Positions 1 to 13,099 of a stretch of 64,000 nucleotides of DNA are shown one piece after another (the stretch's first letter is position 1; every line of letters starts with the position of its first letter). The translations under genes were made by a program, and so were the position numbers. The DNA is taken from the NCBI GenBank assembly GCA_009760855.2, contig WPIO01000096.1:932501-996500 (forward strand), in the 5' to 3' direction. This DNA comes from Cristatella mucedo. Lineage: Eukaryota > Bryozoa > Phylactolaemata > Cristatellidae. The notes under the pieces were generated by a model that did not search any database, had not been told where the DNA came from, and was given only the letters and a program-made list of their open reading frames with translations.

Positions 1-1320
1 CGTTGCCTAGCGTTGCTGCTCCACTGCAATCCAGCAGCGTGCAGCCTTTAAACCGTATGAAGAGCAGCTGCTGCAGCAGTGACTCTTTGAAAAAAATCCT
101 CGTTTAGTGCTGACGCAGGGGCCTAGTCAGTTGCGTTGTTTGAACCCGATAGAACGATTATGGAGAGACGCGACGACAGGTGACTGAGGCTGGGAGCTCG
201 GCCTACACCAGAAGCCGACCTTTTGGTAAAACTCAGGCTCAGTGGAGTGAGCTGCCGAAGAATAGACGATGGAGAAGCTCGTGTCCTTTACACTTTGCCA
301 GACATGAAAGATCACTAAGAATCGTGATGGGGCGACGTCATACTGAACGCATATATCCTGGCGGCATATTTGATGGTTTTTGTGCTGTCGATAGATATTT
401 ACTAATGCGTTCCTAACTTTTATATACTTGCATCGTTAATATATGCATACATATTTATTTATAGTTGTGCATACGAAGAATGAATTACTATATCTTTGTA
501 ATTACCTGCAGCATCCAAGAATCCATCAACCGGCTCATCATTGGTTTGTCTTTGCACTGAACACTAGGTGGGTGCTAATTTCTAATAAATTAGCACTCGC
601 TCCTGATCAACTGGCAGAGCTGCATTGGTTCCAGATAGGCCAGTCACTAACTTAAAGTAAGAAGTCATTTCAATCCGTGAGACTCTGGCCTGTTTAAATT
701 GCTCATGGCTCTCATGCAAATAGGCCTGCTCGTGCTCTCGCACGAACACAGAAGCCTGCATTTAAACACGCGTGCCGTCACCTGCACCTACACACACACA
801 CATGCACACGCATACCCACATGCACACACACTCACACACAAACGTACATTTACGTCTAAATATGCACGTCTATACATCTGCATGTAAATAGGCATACACA
901 AAGTCACAGACAGAGATCGTAGATGCATATAATGGCACCTGCATATCAGCTTCCGCGTTTCCTAAGTGATTCTAAGAAAAAATAGTGAGCTGTAATTTCA
1001 TTTTTATTTGAAGTCTTTCATTAACGAATGTTTTGCTTAATGGTCCCCAATAGTGTAGCATTATTTTACGGATGAATTTTTGGCTTCCCTTACATTTCAA
1101 CTTTATTGTGCATATAGCCTCTCAATGTATAGGAGCTTAAATGTGGGCTGCTCAAATTTACTGCCCAGATGCAAATCGATCGCGAAAATTTGGAAGCTTA
1201 GATAGTTTTATAGCTGAAATAAATGTGGTAGTACTTTCCGTTTGGCACAGCCAATCTAATTCCCTCTTCGTCCTAGCAAACTCGCCAAGCATATTCTACA
1301 GTATGCTGATGTGTGACCTA
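1..1320. other. No recognised gene
   Basis: Short GC-rich CTGCTGC-type words at 1-80, a loose CA-rich stretch at 781-850, otherwise unique-looking sequence. No LRP-type exon seen. Confidence 0.6.
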
Positions 1321-2004
1321 ACACGATGTAATGTAATGTAATGCAATGTAATGTATCTCCATCAGTAACTCCACAAAGTCATAAAGACCATGTGGGTGTT
1401 ACGCAGGAGAGTTTTGTATAGCGCACTCACAGCCTAAGCGGCTTTCGGTACGCATTCGGTAGCCAACAGACTTCGTCTCACGCAACAAAGAGAAAGTGGG
1501 AAGCATAGCAGAGTCAGGAGAGCAGTTGAGGTAGCATAGAAGTAGCAGTTCAGGACCACTGAAAAAGATGTGCCATAGTCAGCAGTTGGAGAGTAGATGT
1601 CGTTGCGTAAGAATTGTGGAAGCGAGTTCCGCAGTCTAGGACCTGCAGAGCTAAAGCTTCTGTCGCCAACTGTCTTTAAGCGGAGGAATGGGACAGCTAA
1701 TTTATTGTCCACACTGAACCTGAGGGCGCGAACAGGCTGAAACTGATGCAGCGGTTCAGCTAGGTACGAAGGAGCCAAGCCGTGGCGGGCCTTGTGGGTC
1801 ATCGTAAGAACTTTGCTCTGTATCCTCTGCTTAACCGACAACCATCCTAGCTCTTTCAGCAGAGGTGACACGTGCTCAAACCGCCGGGACTTGAAGACCA
1901 GCCTTGAAGCCATATTCATAGTCCGCTGTAGTGGCATAATAGCTTTCTTTGGTAGCCCAGCCAAAAGGGAATTACAATAATCAAGCCGAGACAGAACTAA
2001 AGAA
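1321..2004 (-). mobile_element. LINE-B 3' end, 5'-truncated
   Basis: The 3' tail (plus strand 1325-1352) is a run of ATGTA pentamers, i.e. (ACATT)n in element sense. The C-terminal reverse-transcriptase-protein frame, 1964 to 1434, reads LPKKAIMPLQRTMN, HVSPLLKELGWLSVKQRI, HGLAPSYLAEPLHQF and SFSSAGPRLRNSLPQFL, the conserved tail of L2/CR1-type ORF2. It is open but lacks RT, so it is a truncated copy. Nearly identical to the copy at the window's right end. Confidence 0.85.
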
Positions 2005-2076
2005 ATTAAAAAAAATTCTGATGAATTATCGGTTTTCAGCTAATAGAAAGATGCTTCCCTAGTATGTGGGTACATA

Positions 2077-2138
<62 letters not shown>

Positions 2139-2158
2139 CACACACACTCACACGCGCA
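2077..2158. repeat. (GCAC)n/(CA)n microsatellite
   Basis: Four GCAC units then about 30 CA units. Confidence 0.95.
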
Positions 2159-2654
2159 CTTAGACCTATAGCTGCTTTATAAAACTTGAAACAGTATGCC
2201 ATATTGGAAATATTGCATCGCTCGCTGGTCTTCACAGCGATGGCATGGTTGTAGACATCGATCTCATTTGCCTCTATCATATCGCCGGATTGAAACTTGG
2301 TTTGCCTTTTTTTGTTAGTGGCAATACCTGGTATTATAAGACTGATATTTAGCTTGGTAATGGTATAACTCGCAAATGGTATCAACAACCACTGGCTCTG
2401 CATTTTCCGTAATTGAGTCTTGCTTCACTGCGATTGTTCACTGCGATGTTAATGCCATTCAGTGTTCACGTGAGGGCGCGTCTAAATGCATTGTATGCTT
2501 GCCCTCCAAACCATCCAAGCTACTGTTTTCGTGAGCTAAAACTAGCAAAACATTCGCTCTGCTTCAACCATCGAAGAGGTGATGTGGACCTGGATGCCGG
2601 CAGTATTTGCTGTTTCCCAGATGCTTACAAAATGCGGTGAGCAATTTAGCAGCC

Positions 2655-2800
2655 AGGATTTTCTTTTGTATAGAGAAAAAAGACAGAGAAAGAGAGATAA
2701 TTAAATAGAAAGAGAGAGAGAGCGAGCTAGAGAAAAAGAGAGAGAGAGAGAGAAAGATGGAGACAGAGACAGGGACAGAGACACGGTGAGACGGAAAGAC

Positions 2801-2831
<31 letters not shown>

Positions 2832-3090
2832 GACAGACAGAGAGAGTCAGAGAGAGAGAGAGAGACAGAGAGAGACAGAGACATAGAGAGACAGATAGAC
2901 AGAGAGACAGAGGCAGAGAGGCAGAGAGAGAGAGAGAGAGAGACAGAGACAGAGAAACAGACAGGGAGACACAAAGAGAGACCGAGAATGTTATAGAGAG
3001 ACGGAGAGAGAGACAGACAGACAGACAGAGACAGAGAGAAAGACAGAGAGAGACAGAAGGACAGACGGAGACAGAAAGAGGGAGATAGAA
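2655..3090. repeat. Purine-rich GA/GACA array, 430 bp
   Basis: AGAGAG mixed with (GACA)n, nearly all purine on the plus strand; could adopt triplex structure. Serine/leucine-like and Arg/Glu-like open frames across it are artefacts. Confidence 0.93.
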
Positions 3091-4125
3091 CGCAGTATTT
3101 AGAGGGCCCGTGCTCCATAGCAAGCTTCGCTTAACCGATTTGTTAGACGCAAGACATCTCGTGATTGTGCGATGCGTTCAATTCTGGCTATTTATTGAGC
3201 TTAATGTGTCCCCTTCTCACGCAAGGCTTTAGAAATAGTATTGGCAAAATATTGGGCGACGCGAATATGTAAGGAGCTGTGGGTAATGTGGCTGTGCCTG
3301 GAAAAAGTGCAACAAGCAGTATACATTTGAACTGAGTACAACTAGCGCGCCAGCTAGGGACAGTCTCGTGGATCATGCAGTGTTTCGTTTATGCATTTAA
3401 AATCACGAGCACCCAATAAAATACATAGCTTTGCACATATATACATGTGATGAGGTCTTCCAGTCGTCCCATTCAAGTGTAGACAGTTTGAAAGTCAATA
3501 ATTATTATACACGCGGTTACTAAGAGCGGACCCGCTATCGCCATCGAGTCAGAAGTCGACGAAGGATTATCTTGCTTCAGGAGTAATTATATTTGTAGTC
3601 GCATTTGTAGATCATAGATCATAGATCATGTAGGCCGTAATAGAACTAAACCTCTATCCAGGTGCTTTAAAACTCGCTTCAAGTGTATCAGTAGAGCCAT
3701 TGTCAGAGTAAATAATAAGCAGCAAGGCTGGCTTGGAAAAGCTGGCAAAAGCAACAAAGAAGACTGTCGCGATGAAAAGTTATCAGGACCCCTAGAATTG
3801 TCACAGGGGAGGGGGCGGGCTGGGGGAAGCACGTACGAAAGCAAGTTAGCCGGAAGTTCTCCGAAGGAAATGCCGAGCGGAACTTGTATGCTGCAAAGAA
3901 ATTTAAAGTTAGCGTCCGGAGCCGGATGCGAGATTACAAACGTCCGGTGCATAGAGGCTATACCGCCGAAGAGGCGAAAGGGCCAGACGACCTGAAGCAG
4001 CTCCAGAGGAGCGAGTGTTGCGAGAGCGAGCTTGCAGAGAGGGGTCAGAGGTCAGAGTCAGATGTCATTAGGTCGGATAGATGGGCTGGTGCAAGCGAGA
4101 AAAGCAATATCTGAGCGGATCAATG
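3091..4125. other. No recognised gene
   Basis: Two overlapping short plus-strand frames at 3798-4114 have charged, arginine- and glutamate-rich composition and no family signature. ATCATAG occurs three times at 3609-3630. Confidence 0.5.
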
Positions 4126-4309
4126 ACGTGGGGCGATTACGGAAGTAGCTGAGGTCTAGCAAAAGTGGACGTTGCTGAGTGAAGTAGAGCGGAAGTAATT
4201 AAGGTAAAGGTCAAATCACGTGGGACGATTACGAAAGTAGCTGAGGTATCGTAAAAGTGGACGTTGCTGAGTGAAGTAGAGCGGAAGTAGTTAATGCAAA
4301 GGTTAAGGT
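4126..4309. repeat. 92-bp tandem duplication
   Basis: Two copies beginning ACGTGGGGCGATTACGG and ACGTGGGACGATTACGA, sharing AAAGTGGACGTTGCTGAGTG and AAGTAGAGCGGAAGTA. Confidence 0.88.
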
Positions 4310-4739
4310 TAAGCGAGAGCTTAAGTGGCTAGTGGCTGAGTGACGTTGGATACAGTTGAATGCAAACTACTAAGGAATACACGGCTTCGATAAAATTGAT
4401 TGTGCATGGAAAAATGATTAAGGGCTGTGCTCTCCGTTGGAATAGGTAGGTGAATGTTCGAAGAGAGCTGTCAGGGACTGGCTACAGTAAAGGAGGCTGG
4501 AGGGGGTGGGGCTTAAGCTTATCTTTATATAGGAGAGTCTATTTACTGCAGGATCCAATCGTCTCTGTCCAGGCGCCGGTCGTACAGATTTAACTTGTTT
4601 CTTTTCCGTCCATGCAAAGGTTAGCAAAGCACGGTGCGAATAAGCGATGATCATAAATTGTTCGAGCCACTCATAGCTTGAATGCTCATGGCTTTTAGTT
4701 TATAGCTGCTCACCTATCGATAGCTGCCATGGACTGGCG

Positions 4740-5330
4740 CCACTTTAGCAAACTTACCACTTGCAGATCTTTCAGCCTGTGTAGTAAGGCACTTACAGTT
4801 GGTTCAAAACTCAACAGCATGGTGTGTCTGTCGTGAATGGCTCGCTTGCCACGTTAAACAGCTTCTCATTGACCTGTAATGGCTCCCCATACAACAGCCA
4901 TCGACCTCCGGGTTTCATCACTCACTTTTAAGTCCGTTCATTACCCAGCTCCAGAATACTAATCTAAACTACTTCCCAACCCCGTGGGTCTTACTAATCC
5001 CTAATCTTACTCAAGTCATTTATCTGAGGCTTGAAACAATCTCAAATCGTTTGGAAGCCGAGCCTTTGATTCGTATGCTCCCAAAACCTGGAACTCACTC
5101 TCGACTAATATCACGACATTCACCGACTTGACGAAATTTAGGCAGAAGCTATAGAACGCACTTGTCCCGCACAGAATTTTCTGGGTCACTGTAAATTGTC
5201 CTTAATGTGCTTATGCCTGCTGCCCCATTGCATACTATTAATAACCATATTGACATGCTTCCATTATAACATGTGTAAAGTGCATAGAGAGACAGAGAAA
5301 GATTTATTTCTCTGAGGGTGCTATATCAAT
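4740..5330 (+). mobile_element. LINE-A-related 3' end, old
   Basis: Degenerate match to the family-A C-terminus (TTCGTATGCTCCCAAAACCTGGAACTCACTC) followed by the 3' UTR and a GAAAGATTTATTTCTCTGAGGGTGCTATATC end. Many stops. Confidence 0.65.
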
Positions 5331-6367
5331 TCCTAACTCTTTATATAAAGATCTTAGTCTTTGATGATCATAAGTATAAGTATAACTATAAGTCTTTGGT
5401 GATCAAGGTCAAGATGCCTTTGCCTTTGACTTTCGTGGCTGTGGGCTCAAGCAATGCTGCCAATGTGAACAATGCAAAGCGCCTGGATAGAAATTCGGAT
5501 TTTTAGGGCGCTTTATAAATGAATTATATACACTTACAAGGTTCAGATTAAAAAGGTGTTGAAGAATATAACGTGTGGAAACATAGGATTACCGTTTGAT
5601 TTTCTTAGGCAGGCTATACAAATATAATTATCTTAGAAATTAAATCCAAAGTCGTGATGGTTTCTACATAAAATGAAAGCTTTAAGGGATTGCGGTAACT
5701 AAGTCTAACCCAAAAGTAAATCGGAAGCAAAATATCTACAAATAAAAAGTTTGCTGAACTCTGCGTCCATGCGAATCATTTCCCAACCTTTTGAACTTGG
5801 CTTGAACATCGAGGTAGTTTTTCGCAGCCAGTAGAGATACACGCTTGCAGCGTTCCGCATTTAGCATCATTTACAGCCTACCGGTAAATTCCTTGTAAAT
5901 ATCGTAGCCTGGCTAACACTCCGCCTATGCGCTACAAATTTTAAATATGAGTTGAGCTCTGCTATTGCATCCATTATCTACTTTGTCCTCTCTGGAGTAG
6001 GTGCGATAGGTATTAACATTGATATCCTCACGGGTACTTGCATTTCATTTCTTCTGTGCTTTATTCACCATTATTACCTGTCCAAATACCTAACCCACTC
6101 CCAATTAGAACTAGAAATACGATGAACAAGCAGCCTTTAACTCATATTCCAAATTTTGCGTTGATTGGTGCATTCTTTCCCAAGCTATTGAGCTTAGGCA
6201 GAGGTCTCTGCAAGCAGAGTGCCGTCTGTCTAGGCGGCAGCGCTGTATGAAATTGGTCCGCAATGTCTTCTTAAGCGCCTGTCTTCCAGTCTAGAAATCG
6301 CATGCGTTCACTGCGGTATAGTGGTATAGTGGCTCTATATCAGTATATAGTAGGACATATATATACA
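5331..6367. other. No recognised gene
   Basis: AT-rich unique sequence; no splice-bounded open frame that resembles coding. Confidence 0.55.
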
Positions 6368-6581
<214 letters not shown>

Positions 6582-7181
6582 AATAGGACATATACATATA
6601 GGACTTATACTATAAATATAGTAGTATAGTGGCTCTCTATCAGCAGGACAGTTCAGTGATTAGTCATGAATGGCCAACGGTTACCCAAAGATCCTTCAAA
6701 GCAAGGAGTGCCCCAGTGGTCCGTTTGAGGTCCACTTTTCAAAATTTTAAATCTTCTTTTACTCTTCTTTCCGATGTAATCTCTGAGCACACCAAAGGCT
6801 CTGAAGCGTATGCAGATTACGGACGCATGGTACTTTCCTGCGACCTTTTGCTGTGAATTTTCACTGCCTCAAGCCTCACTTGACTCTGAGAGCAGCAGAG
6901 TGCTGAAATTCGCACTTGATTGACAGCAAACATTTTCAGATTGAATGGCGATGCAAATAACTTACTAACTGATATTTTTAAGAAGCCTAATACTATTCAG
7001 AAATATTGAGGGATATCACTTGAAATGGGCTGGGCCAATATATCTCCTGTAGCTAGCCCCCATGCAATTTAAGCGTCCTTTTCCGAAACAACTTTTCGCT
7101 AGATGACTTCGTCAGCTCTACTCTCTCAAGTCTGCATGCATTTAACCAGTTTAATATTGAACAATTCACACCTGCTTTGAC

Positions 7182-7187
7182 GAGAGA

Positions 7188-7254
<67 letters not shown>
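7182..7254. repeat. (GA)n microsatellite
   Basis: About 36 GA units with one GG interruption. Confidence 0.95.
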
Positions 7255-7256
<2 letters not shown>

Positions 7257-9359
7257 CAGAGGTCAGAGATTAGGCAGAGAAGGGGGCATGAGAAGGGCGC
7301 ATGCCCTTAGCCCAAGCAACGGGAGAGAAGTGCACCTTGCCACGACAAGGCGCACGGACGTGGAGTTTGGGTGCATCCGACCGCTAGAGCATTTGACCTT
7401 TGACGCCGCTGGCGAGCCATTGGCTAGCTAGCGGTCGCTGCGGATGCCGCCATGACGGGGTCATGCGGCACTACTTTCCGCAAGTCTGCACTGGCCGCCT
7501 GGCGAACGGCTCAATGTCTATGCCGGGCTCATTGATATGCTCATCTATAATTTTGATTGATTTGATTATAATTATGCTCATCTATAATTTTGATCATCTA
7601 TAATTGATATCTCAATAATCTTCTGATCCCTTTACTCTCTTGCTTCGATTAATCTACCCGAAAAATTCCGCATAATCCCGGCCCCGCTTGACACACAAAC
7701 TTTGCCCCAAAACGTGGAGCAAAACGATTGTCGATTGTGTTTTTGCTCCTGAAGAAATTGAAATAAAATGATTTGACGACCGTAACTGTAAATAGTTACC
7801 AATCGCCTTTATTAATAGATTTAAAGGCACTCGAACAGCGAGAAACCGAAGTGTACCATCAGCTAGCGCTCCGTTTTCGTTAGTAATAATACCTATAATA
7901 TATAATTAATTTATATAAAATTATTTAATATAAAATTAGTTAATAATAGTACCTTGGTAAAGTTGCTACTGTTGTCCTCGTGGGCATTTGTGAAATTGTG
8001 CATTGGGCCATAAGGAACCAATAGATAGCCATAGGTAACCTACCGTAGGCATCCATAGGTAGCCAAACGTAACCTACCACAGGTGACCTATTTCCACGAT
8101 TCCGTTTCACCATTTGTAAAGTGTCCAGAAAGAAAAATAATCCCTTCTCTGGAACTCAATACGGCAGCTCTATTTTATTTATTTATGTCCTATTATCCTT
8201 AGCTGAATGACGAAATGCACACTTCTAAAGACGCATAGTGTCTCGCTTAAGAGTTGTCTTTGGGAGCTGGGTGAGGCTGGCTGTGTGGAACAACGGGGGG
8301 GGGGGTGAATGACGGGAGGTCTGGATGCGAGCTAGCAGGTGCGTACTTGCCTTTTTCTCGCGTTTAGTAGAGTGGCAGTTTTTTGAATGGTCCATGGACT
8401 ATTGCCGAATTCTGGGTGTTGGCTCTTATTTTAGATCATTGTCTTACTGTGAAAGTTAAAATTAAACTGTAACATTAAGTAGATCAAATTATTTCATCAG
8501 AAATAATTTATTTTAATAACGATTGACGATGGAATAATTTCAAGCTGCAATTTTTATTCTTACCTACTGAATCTTTTTTGCCATTCTAGAAGATGAAATG
8601 AGGTACTCAGCGTTTGTCCCGACGCCTAATAGGCACCAAATATGTGTTATTTACTACAGAAACTTTCCACGCGCTTCAGCGGGAAGCACACGCCTCTTTG
8701 GCATCTTTGCAGCCTCTCGATACATGAGCTCAGAAAAATGCACATCGTACGTATCCACTTGGATGTATCCACTGGAAGATCCACTGGATAATCCACTTAG
8801 ACAGCTGGATACGAAGCCAAACTACTTAGCTTAGGGCTCACGTATTTATACTAGTTTTTAGATTACTTGAAATTAATAAGTATTAATTGGTAAAATTATT
8901 ATTATCTAATAATTCGCACAAAAATGGATCAATATGGTGCGTTACTGATTGCGTCTAGTATTACAATGATAGAGGTAGAAGTGTTGAATACGGAGCAGTT
9001 CGCTATTTCTTGCGACCATTTGTTTGATTTTGATCGAATTGAAATTTTTTTGTGCGACTAATTAGGACAATTTTTCTTAATTTATTAACATACTTTTTTT
9101 TATTATACCACCCGATTTTTGGCCCCAAGTTTGCCTACAAGTATGCTAAAGAAGGATCTTCTGCAAAACACCTTCTTAGCCTGCGTAGCTAGGTGTAGCT
9201 AAAGACGGAGATAAATTATCTTAAATTAAAATGCTGTTTAAATTTTAAATTTTCATGAATATTTTACTTTTATTTTCAGCAAAGCAAAGTTTGTGGAGAA
9301 TAATTGTGAGGTTCTAAACTTTGAGGTGTAGGAGGAGGGGAAATAGCATTTAACCTGTT
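7255..9359. other. No recognised gene
   Basis: Holds small local repeats only: GCTCATCTATAATTTTGAT twice at 7538-7590, CATAGGTAACCTACC-like words at 8020-8080, an 11-base G run near 8296, and ATCCACTGGA words at 8755-8800. Confidence 0.55.
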
Positions 9360-9660
9360 AGTTCTACCAGATCTTTCGGCAGCATTTTTGGCACAATTGA
9401 TTGGCAGATTCTTTTGGAGCGCCTGTCAACACATCTAGCTATCACTGGCAAAGTGCTAGTAGGTCCTAACTCATTGAGAGAGGGCAAAAGTGAAATTGCA
9501 GCCCGTTATTCGTGGAACCGCTATCTTACTACCCTGTATTCGTTGAATTCCTCGTCACACGGGGAACCTCAACCGGTGAGTAACCTCAGGTTCCGGTCTT
9601 AGGCTGACTCCCTCGTCCTGACTGTCTAAACTCTCTTTCTGGACGATCGTATTGCCTTTT
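9360..9660 (+). mobile_element. LINE reverse-transcriptase remnant
   Basis: Reads LVLPDLSAAFLAQLIGRFFW, a decayed xLLDLSAAFDTIDHxxLLERL palm motif, then loses similarity. Confidence 0.5.
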
Positions 9661-10110
9661 TAAATAGATTCTCAAATTTCTACTCTTCGCATATAAAATT
9701 TCGCTCGGCTCTTTCAGCATCCTTGACCTCTCTCAGCTACGCCCTGCATCCGTATAATCTGCCTACCTTGCAGCCTTTATCGTTCGTGCCGAGATGGCCT
9801 CTAAAGATACGGAGCCTAACGACGGCAGAACAAGCGAAATAGCTCTTGGAAAGCCTAGCGCTCCTGTCAGGTTGAAGATACGGAGACTATCAAGACTAGG
9901 TTTTTTTAGCGTCACTTCCGTGACTGGCGTGTTTAGTAATCTAGGGGGCACCGTAGAAATAGGTGACATGCGATGAGCATGTTGCCTCAGTGGTGTCGTG
10001 ACGTAGGCATGCTTTCAGCTGGGCGATAATTAGGCCAAAATTAGGGCCCACTTAGACAGCAATACCATGGCTAAACCAGTTGAGGAGTTTGTGGCACTAG
10101 ATCTAGATTA

Positions 10111-10900
10111 ATAATAATAATAATAATATTGCACTTGATAAAGCGCCCTCAGCGAACTCAATCTCTCTCTAGGCACTTTACATTTGCTGCAAAGTGAAAT
10201 GCAATTGAATGGTGAGTAATATCATGTTTGATAAACGAACAAAATGAATAACATGGTTAGGGGTGACATGCACAGGGTCAGCATGCAAATGTGGTTAGTG
10301 GCAGCATGCACAGTGTCAGAATGCATAAGCACGTGAAGCACGAATCACAGGGACCCACTAAATGCTGTCCTAAATAGGTGTGTTTTTAATTGTCTTTTAA
10401 ATGTGGTCAGGTCAGGGGATGTTCTGACGCAGGTCGGGAGGGAGTCCCAGGCTTTGGGAGCATACGAACTAAATGCACGGTCTCCAAAGGATTTAAGGTT
10501 TGTACGAGGTATTTCTAGACTGTTGGATTCCAAAAAGCGGGTGGGTATTACGATGCTTGGCCTGATGGGGTAGTATATCTGAGAGATAGGCTGGAGACAT
10601 AGAATGAAGGGACCTAAAAGTGAGCGACAAAACCTTGAAGTCAATCCGTTGCTTGACTGGCAGCCAGTGCAGGTCGGCGAGAAGTGGAGTAATGTGGCAA
10701 CTGCGACGCTCACGACAGGCAAGCCAAGCTGCGGATTTTTTCACCAGCTGCAATCGCCTGATCGCACATGCCGGTAGGCCAGTAAGCAGTGAGTTGCAGA
10801 AGCCGAGACGAGATGTCACGAATGCATGGACCAACTTAGACGTGGTATCCTTATCTAAACGAGCCCGAATTTTAGCAATGTTATGAAGCTGAAAATGATA
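10111..10900 (-). mobile_element. LINE-A, 5'-truncated, fairly young
   Basis: The 3' end has an ATT-repeat tail (plus-strand ATAATAATA at 10111), then the hairpin-forming GCGCC...GGCGC terminus and the 3' UTR with GGTTAGGGGTGACATGCAC. The frames 10834-10493 and 10722-10345 minus give SRLGFCNSLLTGLPACAIRR, RRSCHITPLLADLHWLPVKQ, PAYLSDILPHQAKHR and FGDRAFSSYAPKAWDSLP with one frame break near 10640. Confidence 0.87.
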
Positions 10901-10989
10901 TGAATGTAATGAAGCTGAAAATAGATTAATGCGGCTTTTTCCTTTATTTGGATCCCACGCGTGAAGCCCTGAATCGACTGCCTCGGACG

Positions 10990-11480
<491 letters not shown>

Positions 11481-11554
11481 AGGTTGCAGCTAAATAAATC
11501 AGCTTCGCTCAAATTTTCTAATGTCTGCATGAGCCTGTCTGCTTTCCTATGTCA

Positions 11555-11825
11555 TCAGAGTTAGTGGGTCCCTGTGATTCGTCCTTGATGTGCATATGCG
11601 TGCTGACACTGTGCATGCTGCCGCTAACCACATTTGCATGCTGACCCTGTGCAAGTCACCCCTAACCATGTTATTTAAGTTGTTTGCTTTTCAAGCATGA
11701 TTTTACTTACCATTCAATTGCATTTCCCTTTGCAGCAAATGTAAAGCGCCTAGAAAGAGATTAAGTTCTCCGAGGGCACTTTATCAAGTGCATTATTATT
11801 ATTATATTTATTATTATTTGTCCTC
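11555..11825 (+). mobile_element. LINE-A 3' UTR copy
   Basis: Near-consensus family-A 3' end: GTGGGTCCCTGTGATTCGTCC, CCACATTTGCATGCTGACCC, then AAGCGCCTAGAAAGAGATTA and GGCACTTTATCAAGTGCATT with an ATT-rich tail. Confidence 0.85.
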
Positions 11826-12934
11826 GGACTGAAGTCAGGCGGGACATTGGAGACGAGGCATTTCCGTCGTCCTGGAAGAGTTTATCCGACGGAGAGCCTC
11901 GGCGTTTTCTACCTTTGCAAGAACTGAATCAACCGGGGAAATTTAGACGAGGACCTCAATAAAGTCGATTGCAGCTCTGCAGGAGAGAAGTTGTAGGAGT
12001 TTACCTCTCCCGACCCCTAGTTACGAGATTATCACCACGCACATTAAAAAAGAATTCCGAATGACATCCACTAAATCTGGACTGTGACAATTGAAAAATC
12101 AGTGAAAAATTGAGCCATAGCAGAGCAGTTTGCTCCAGATACTGTCCTTTGACAAAAGAAATGGTGCGCCATCTTTGACCTAAAAGTGGAGGCCTTATTG
12201 ACAGTGTCTGCAAAATCATAAAATTATATACATATAAATATACTGAAAATGAAGATGCGTCCTCATTTATTGCAGAAATTTTGGCCCATAAACATGTACT
12301 AGCAAGTTTTTTCAATCTCGTAGATGTTTTATTGTTCATCGTTGTGGACGATATAGAAAATGCAGGGAAAAACTATTTTTGTTATTATAACGATCGTATA
12401 TATCATAAGAGGATGCTTCTGCACTCGTATAGAGAGCGATTTCAGAGAAAAAAATGGAAGATCAACCTTCAGAATATCATACATTTAGAAATTTTGTTTC
12501 AACGATATCTGAACTAGCATATGCAATTCAGAGGAGGCTGGAGTGCAAAATTATTACCGCGTCACGCTGTGAATTATCATATAGTGATGCTTCTCAAAAC
12601 GACTTGGTCAAAGGCGTGATCACCGGAATTCAGAAAGCCTAATAAAGGTTTTAGGCCTACAAGGTGCCTTGTATTCTATTCAGGTGGAAGCAACTCCAAA
12701 CTGACTCCACTGTATAAATAAGAAGAATCAAAATAAAAATCATCTTTCACCAAAAGTAATAATATGAAACCCGTAATTGCACAGACTAAAAGTCCAAACA
12801 ACTGCCGTGGACACATCTTTGCAGGATAGGTGGTGGTAGCGAACAAAATACACCGAGAATTGGTGCATACTCAATCTACATGGTACCCTCCACAAATCCA
12901 CAAAGAGTGAGTTTTGAGGAGAAGAGCCGTCAAT
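11826..12934. other. No recognised gene
   Basis: Unique-looking sequence. A 112-codon minus frame at 12001-12339 has no signature and is probably chance. Confidence 0.5.
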
Positions 12935-13022
12935 AGCTCGCCAAACACCTACTCGGCATTTCATGCAAATGCGGTTTTTCAGCAGATGCCGTCTTGAGCA
13001 ATAAAGACGAATCGAGAAGCAT
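12935..13022 (+). repeat. Direct repeat unit upstream of LINE-B
   Basis: GCCAAACACC...GCAAATGCGGTTTTTCAG...CAATAAAGACGAATCGAGAAGC. About 75% like 15425-15512. It contains AATAAAG, like a transcript 3' end. Confidence 0.75.
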
Positions 13023-13099
13023 AATGTTTCGGCCTCTTTTACTGTTCCTGCTCCCTTGTACGTACAGGGTAACGTCGAACGTGTCAAGAGACGTAAATT

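Noticed and set aside
9794-9976. 60-codon ATG-started plus ORF
   Set aside because: No signature and an equally open minus frame; too little to support a gene.
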